A DNA stretch of 64,000 nt. Origin: JADZFO01 sp964512635. Its GTDB lineage: Bacteria; 4484-113; JAFGCY01. Positions 60,508-64,000 of the stretch are shown piece after piece. The notes beneath the pieces were generated by a model. That model was not told the origin of the DNA and made no database searches. It was given only the letters and a program-made list of their open reading frames with translations. The position numbers were made by a program, and so were the translations under genes. The stretch spans positions 41,520-105,519 of the forward strand of contig CAZEJB010000013.1 in NCBI GenBank assembly GCA_964512635.1. Direction: 5' to 3'. Numbering within the stretch: the first letter of the stretch is position 1; every line of letters begins with the position of its first letter.

Positions 60508-60829
60508 TTCGTTCTCCTGGGCCTGCACAGCGACGCACAGGCAAAAGTTTGGCCGGCCTGACCATTGCTGGCAGGCTGAATTGCCGCGGAGTTATACCTG
60601 TGTCGGAGGCAGGCGTATAGGGGTTTTGGCGTCTGATCCGCTATCATTGGGTAACACAGGAGCAGGCTGGCATTAGCGCTGAGGCCGCATCAGTAAAGGG
60701 AAAGTATGATGTTCATCTAACCTGTCTATCCCCGTGCTTCAGTGGCTGCGGAATTGCGCGAGACCCTTTCTTGGCGTGCTGGCCAGCATATTCATCCCAG
60801 AATTCCAAGGTGTTATGTCAGTGTTTCGC
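60508..60829. other. 322-bp intergenic region
   Basis: It holds no credible gene. On the minus strand TATAAC near 60597 could be the -10 of the lipoprotein promoter, giving a leader of about 80 nt, with no recognisable -35. Nothing repeated or hairpin-like stands out elsewhere. Confidence 0.35.
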
Positions 60830-61216
60830 CTAGCTGTTCTGCTTACGCTTCGCCGCGGCTTCGGCGAACATCCTGGTGAACAAAGCTCTGAGCGCATCTG
60901 CGTCAAGGGTCTTTGTCGGCTTGTAAAGCACGCAGGCCTTGCCATCCGCGAGAGTCCCAAGCTGGGGCTTGTACTTTGCCACCAGTTCCGAATCGATCAT
61001 ATAGACCATCGGTCCTTTGGCGCGCACAGAAAAACCTCCAAGCCAGGCTTCGCCATCCTTGTAGACCGGAAGGGCGCCTTTAGCCGTTCCATACATCTCA
61101 ACCTTGGCTTTGGGATAGGCTTTGGAGATGATGGCGTGGATCTCGTGCAGCGTCGGCTGAATAGTCTCGGGCTGGGCCGCAATGTAAGCGGCGACAAGTT
61201 CAGGAATCTTGGGCAT
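60830..61216 (-). CDS. DUF1801 (YdhG-like) protein
   Basis: A 128-residue protein from ATG 61216. A perfect TATAAT ends 7 nt upstream. The fold motifs are IHAIISKAYPKAKVEMYG, AWLGGFSVRAKGPMVYMID and a C-terminal ADALRALFTRMFAEAA helix. Members are small proteins of unknown function, related to the iron-chaperone frataxin-like fold. It lies 57 bp downstream of tRNA-Leu; an upstream in-frame extension through the tRNA is rejected. Confidence 0.8.
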   Translation of the reverse strand: MPKIPELVAAYIAAQPETIQPTLHEIHAIISKAYPKAKVEMYGTAKGALPVYKDGEAWLGGFSVRAKGPMVYMIDSELVAKYKPQLGTLADGKACVLYKPTKTLDADALRALFTRMFAEAAAKRKQNS

Positions 61217-61273
61217 CTGTTCGATTATAGAAGACTTCGGGAACGCCGCCTGTCTGTGGCGCGAAAGGCTGAA

Positions 61274-61357
61274 TGGTGGGCGAGGGGGGACTCGAACCCC
61301 CACGGATATACCACTGGATCCTAAGTCCAGCGCGTCTGCCAGTTCCGCCACTCACCC
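61274..61357 (-). tRNA. tRNA-Leu (anticodon UAG)
   Basis: On the minus strand the acceptor GGGTGAG (61357-61351) pairs with CTCGCCC (61284-61278), with one G-T pair. The anticodon arm is CTGGA-CTTAGGA-TCCAG, giving anticodon TAG. A long variable arm and a GTTCGAGTC T-loop follow, and CCA is encoded (61276-61274). TATAAT at 61376-61371 is its likely -10. The gene is class II sized (84 nt with CCA). Confidence 0.95.
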
Positions 61358-61432
61358 ATGCCAGCTGCGGATTATACCCGTGCACATATCGCGAGGTCCG
61401 CAGCGGCAAATCGCCTTCAGGACGCAAGTGCC

Positions 61433-61472
61433 GACGATTGGCGTGGCTGACGGGCAATTTTGACGATTGGCG
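61433..61472. repeat. Two direct repeats of GACGATTGGCG
   Basis: Exact 11-bp copies start at 61433 and 61462, a 29-bp period, in the 217-bp gap between the tRNA and the response regulator gene. Tandem half-sites roughly three helical turns apart could bind a regulator of the downstream gene. Confidence 0.4.
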
Positions 61473-61574
61473 GGATAACGCAACTGTAATCCATCCTTTA
61501 CCTGCCGATAGTGCTTGTGAGGACAATCTGGACGGACAAGTCCAGTGTCCTTTTAGCAGCGGCAAGGAGGCCTC

Positions 61575-62009
61575 ATGCTCTACAACCAGTTTCAGACATC
61601 CTCTGCACCCGACCGGCCCGGTCGCGGCGTGCTGCTGGTGGATGACAGCAAGCTCTTCCAGCGTGTGCTGCAGAGGATTGTGGAGACCGAAGGAGGCAAG
61701 GTGATCGGCGTTGCCGAGAGCGGCGCCTTCGGAGCCGACCTGGCGCTGTCACTGCAGCCCGACCTGGTGATCCTGGACCACAACATGCCCGACATGAACG
61801 GCGTGCAGTGTCTGCGTGCCATGCGTGAGAGCGGGTCAGAATGCAGAGTAATAGTCTGCTCCGGCGAGCTGACCCTGGAAAACAGTCAGGAGTACGCGCG
61901 CCTGCGGGCCGACGCGATCTTCGTCAAGCCGCTGTCCATGCCGGCCTTTACCAAGGCGCTGCGAGTCTGCCTCGGCCTGGAAGAGGCGAAGAGCGGTACG
62001 GCAGCCTGA
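61575..62009 (+). CDS. Single-domain response regulator (CheY-like)
   Basis: A 144-residue protein. ATG 61575 has AAGGAGG upstream. The receiver domain contains VLLVDDSKLFQRV, phospho-acceptor Asp in LVILDHNMPDMNG (near residue 67) and Lys in IFVKPLS. There is no output domain, so it acts by protein contact. The hybrid kinase at 55.9-58.0 kb is the only kinase in the window. Confidence 0.88.
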   Translation: MLYNQFQTSSAPDRPGRGVLLVDDSKLFQRVLQRIVETEGGKVIGVAESGAFGADLALSLQPDLVILDHNMPDMNGVQCLRAMRESGSECRVIVCSGELTLENSQEYARLRADAIFVKPLSMPAFTKALRVCLGLEEAKSGTAA

Positions 62010-62060
62010 GACTGGCCCGGCGACGCGGTAAAATCTGACATCCTCGCCGGAGGGCGTCAG

Positions 62061-63899
62061 ATGGAACGTCGGCTGAAATCAATCCTTGCATGCGTGTGCG
62101 TGTTTTTTGTCGGCGCCTGCGGCGGCGGCAGCGAAACTCCTGGAACGGGGCCGGAGGGCTCGCCTGAGGTGCTGAGCATCAGCCCGGCCGGAGGCGCAAC
62201 TGCTGCTGAAGTACGCTTCACCGCCAGTGTCGCCGGATCCTCGGCCATAACCTACAAATGGGACTTTGGCGGTGCGGCCGTACCTGATACCAGTCAGGAC
62301 GCGGCGCCGATGGTTGTATTAGGAAAGGTTGGCCGCTACAAGGCAAGCCTGACGGTCAAGAACGGTCTCGGTCAATCGCGCTATGACTTCGACCTGTTTG
62401 TTTCCGGCCTGACGCTTAAAGGGCAGATCAAGTCGCTTGGTGGCGGCGGAGTCGAGGAGGTTCAGCTGCATTTTGACAAGCTGGATCAGACTGTTACAAG
62501 TGATTACAGTGGCAACTGGCGCGTCAACGATGTCCCCACCGGCAAGGTCACGATAACTCCGGTCCACGCCGACTGGGTCTTCGACCCGGCCCAGCGCACC
62601 GTTGACGTCGGACTGCTGGATGTAGATGCGGTCAATTTCACTTTCACCGGTCAACAGGAAGACACAGAGAACTGGGTTCGGACCTTTACCTATGACGATA
62701 GTTACAACTCCGGTGGGATCGCCTTCGACATAGATGCCGCCGGAAACATCTACTGCCTTGGTTCAGAACTGGCCCTGGTTAAGTACACACCACTGGGGCA
62801 CCTTGAGTGGGCCAGGAAGCTGGTGAATGAAAGTCGCTATGAACCGATTTCCGTCGATGTCACCTCCGGCGGGCAGGTCGTACTGACGGCCCTTGGGGAA
62901 GATGAAGACGGCGACTTCATCGCGATGATCAGACTTGCGCCGGACGGGACAGGTGTTCGGGCGCACAGGATTCGCGGCCCTGAGTATCTGGACCTAACGG
63001 ACGCGGCGAGCTGCGGTAATGGTGACATTGTGGTGGTCGGCAACTATCGCGAATTCCTCACGCAGTATGACGCGCTGATCGCGCGGATCAGCGGTACTGG
63101 ACAGCCCGAGTGGGCAACAGGCTGGGGAGGCGGTGACACAGATTCTGCCAGAAGAGTGTGCCGTGACAAGGACGGCAACATCCTGGTGGGCGGAGACACC
63201 CAGAGCTTTAACAATACTTCCGGCGGTGCGTTTGTCCTCAAAGTCGGGCCCAGCGGCGAGCTGTTGTGGCAAAAGGGCTGGGATGCCCTGAGCGAGTGCA
63301 GCACACATGACCTGGACGTTGACAACAGCGGAAATGTGCTCGCTGCAGTTGCCTGCCGCTCAGACTACGTCGACTCCTCTCAGGAAGCCGATGCTGTGGT
63401 TAAGTACAGTCCTTCTGGCGAACTAATTTGGTCAGTGGTCGTGGGTGTAGATACATCAGCAAGTTACTTTGACAGCCGGCTTAAAGGGAATCTGGCGCTG
63501 GCCGTGGCATCCGACGGGACATGCTGGCTAGCTGACGGTCTGTATGAATCCAGCTACAGTGGCGACGATGTTTTTCTGACCCGGCTTGCCGCGGATGGCA
63601 GTGAGCTGTGGTCACGATTTTTCACCGGCCCTGACGAACATGACCCGCAGGATCTGCGCGCTGACGAGGATGGTTCTTTCTACCTCCTTGGAAGCGGGGA
63701 TAGCAAGTCCGGCTACTGGTCGGAGTCACTGCTTGACAGCCGGGCGGTCCAGGGAAATGACGATGTTCTGACAGGCGAAGTGCATGCAGTCAGTCTTGAA
63801 ACAGCGCCGATGCTCGCAAGCTTTACCGACCTCGACGGCAGTCAGGACAGCGGCGTCGATTACAACACTGGGATCATGCTGCTCAAATCAAACAAGTAG
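62061..63899 (+). CDS. Lipoprotein with PKD-like and beta-propeller domains
   Basis: A 612-residue protein. ATG 62061 has GGAGGG upstream, and TAAAAT lies at 62030-62035. Lipobox VGACGG is near residue 20. A PKD-like domain (about 35-120; TYKWDFGGAAVPDTSQDA) and a carboxypeptidase-regulatory-like domain (about 125-195) precede a propeller with repeated DAAGNIY-, DKDGNILVGG- and DVDNSGNVLA-type blades. It is a surface or periplasmic protein of unknown function and resembles SBBP-repeat proteins. Confidence 0.78.
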   Translation: MERRLKSILACVCVFFVGACGGGSETPGTGPEGSPEVLSISPAGGATAAEVRFTASVAGSSAITYKWDFGGAAVPDTSQDAAPMVVLGKVGRYKASLTVKNGLGQSRYDFDLFVSGLTLKGQIKSLGGGGVEEVQLHFDKLDQTVTSDYSGNWRVNDVPTGKVTITPVHADWVFDPAQRTVDVGLLDVDAVNFTFTGQQEDTENWVRTFTYDDSYNSGGIAFDIDAAGNIYCLGSELALVKYTPLGHLEWARKLVNESRYEPISVDVTSGGQVVLTALGEDEDGDFIAMIRLAPDGTGVRAHRIRGPEYLDLTDAASCGNGDIVVVGNYREFLTQYDALIARISGTGQPEWATGWGGGDTDSARRVCRDKDGNILVGGDTQSFNNTSGGAFVLKVGPSGELLWQKGWDALSECSTHDLDVDNSGNVLAAVACRSDYVDSSQEADAVVKYSPSGELIWSVVVGVDTSASYFDSRLKGNLALAVASDGTCWLADGLYESSYSGDDVFLTRLAADGSELWSRFFTGPDEHDPQDLRADEDGSFYLLGSGDSKSGYWSESLLDSRAVQGNDDVLTGEVHAVSLETAPMLASFTDLDGSQDSGVDYNTGIMLLKSNK

Positions 63900-63945
63900 A
63901 CTGGCTGCATTCCAGGCTACCTGGCTGCCTGTCTCGGGCCGCAGC

Positions 63946-64000
63946 CTACTTTCGTCCGCCGGGGTGCACCGTGAAGCGCTCGCCCTTCTTCAGGCTGGCG
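63946..64000 (-). CDS. C-terminal end of a gene entering from the right
   Basis: The minus strand reads an open frame that stops at 63946-63948, with the last 18 residues ASLKKGERFTVHPGGRK plus one incomplete codon. The composition is typical of a real coding end. Nothing more can be said about its identity. Confidence 0.45.
   Translation of the reverse strand, partial: ASLKKGERFTVHPGGRK

Noticed and set aside
61217..61351. N-terminal extension of the DUF1801 gene through the tRNA
   Set aside because: The extra residues are a translation of tRNA-Leu; ATG 61216 with TATAAT 7 nt upstream is the better start.
1..64000. CRISPR arrays
   Set aside because: No series of regularly spaced identical repeats was seen; the tandem repeats present are single short clusters of 7 to 12 bp units.

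Overview
The window is about 64 kb of GC-rich bacterial DNA. The bacterium is probably a diderm: it encodes a TonB-dependent receptor, about ten lipobox-bearing secreted proteins, a DsbD-like thiol reductase and periplasmic enzymes. I cannot assign a phylum. Many starts are GTG or TTG. At least twelve chromosomal genes carry a -10-like hexamer (TANNNT type) 5 to 7 nt before the start codon and no Shine-Dalgarno sequence, which suggests leaderless mRNAs. The valyl-tRNA synthetase has the DDNGLPTE-type N-terminus that I associate with archaeal, rickettsial and spirochaetal enzymes.

Region 1 (1 to about 12.2 kb) is most of an integrated element whose left end lies outside the window. A divergent control region (5231-5383) separates two arms. 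The leftward arm is a tightly coupled chain of small genes: an excisionase/AlpA-like DNA-binding protein, several Cys-rich or unknown proteins, then a zinc-finger/Toprim primase. The rightward arm has a Cro/CI-like regulator, accessory genes (secreted small proteins, a DUF6232 protein, a secreted Staphylococcus-nuclease-like protein, a P63C-domain protein, a lipoprotein and a membrane coiled-coil protein), and a large serine recombinase at the right boundary. This resembles a prophage or phage-satellite layout; no capsid, tail or packaging gene is visible.

Region 2 (12.1 to 30 kb) is chromosomal. It holds a family B DNA polymerase with degraded exonuclease motifs, a 1413-residue lipoprotein with dockerin-like repeats, and a ChbG/YdjC deacetylase. 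A MoxR ATPase, DUF58 protein and transglutaminase form an operon, with a divergent flavin reductase and SpoIIM-like membrane proteins nearby. IF-1 and a DsbD-like thiol:disulfide reductase follow.

Region 3 (30 to 43 kb) holds unknown membrane proteins, a Sel1-repeat lipoprotein, a DinB protein behind a strong promoter with an overlapping palindrome, a VIT1/CCC1 metal transporter, tandem paralogous lipoproteins and valS. Inside valS sits a perfect 22-bp inverted-repeat element of 98 bp, read in frame. A glycosyltransferase fused to a degenerate HAD phosphatase domain, a GNAT protein, two tandem paralogous single-TM proteins and a secreted dienelactone hydrolase follow.

Region 4 (43 to 64 kb) holds a TonB receptor with a long acidic N-terminal extension, two divergent ABM/IsdG-like monooxygenases, an old-yellow-enzyme reductase, a YceI protein, PKD/beta-propeller lipoproteins, an isolated KAS III-like enzyme, a TMEM175-like channel, a hybrid histidine kinase, tRNA-Leu(UAG), a DUF1801 protein and a single-domain response regulator. 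The main themes are cell-surface lipoproteins, redox and periplasmic functions, and the integrated element.
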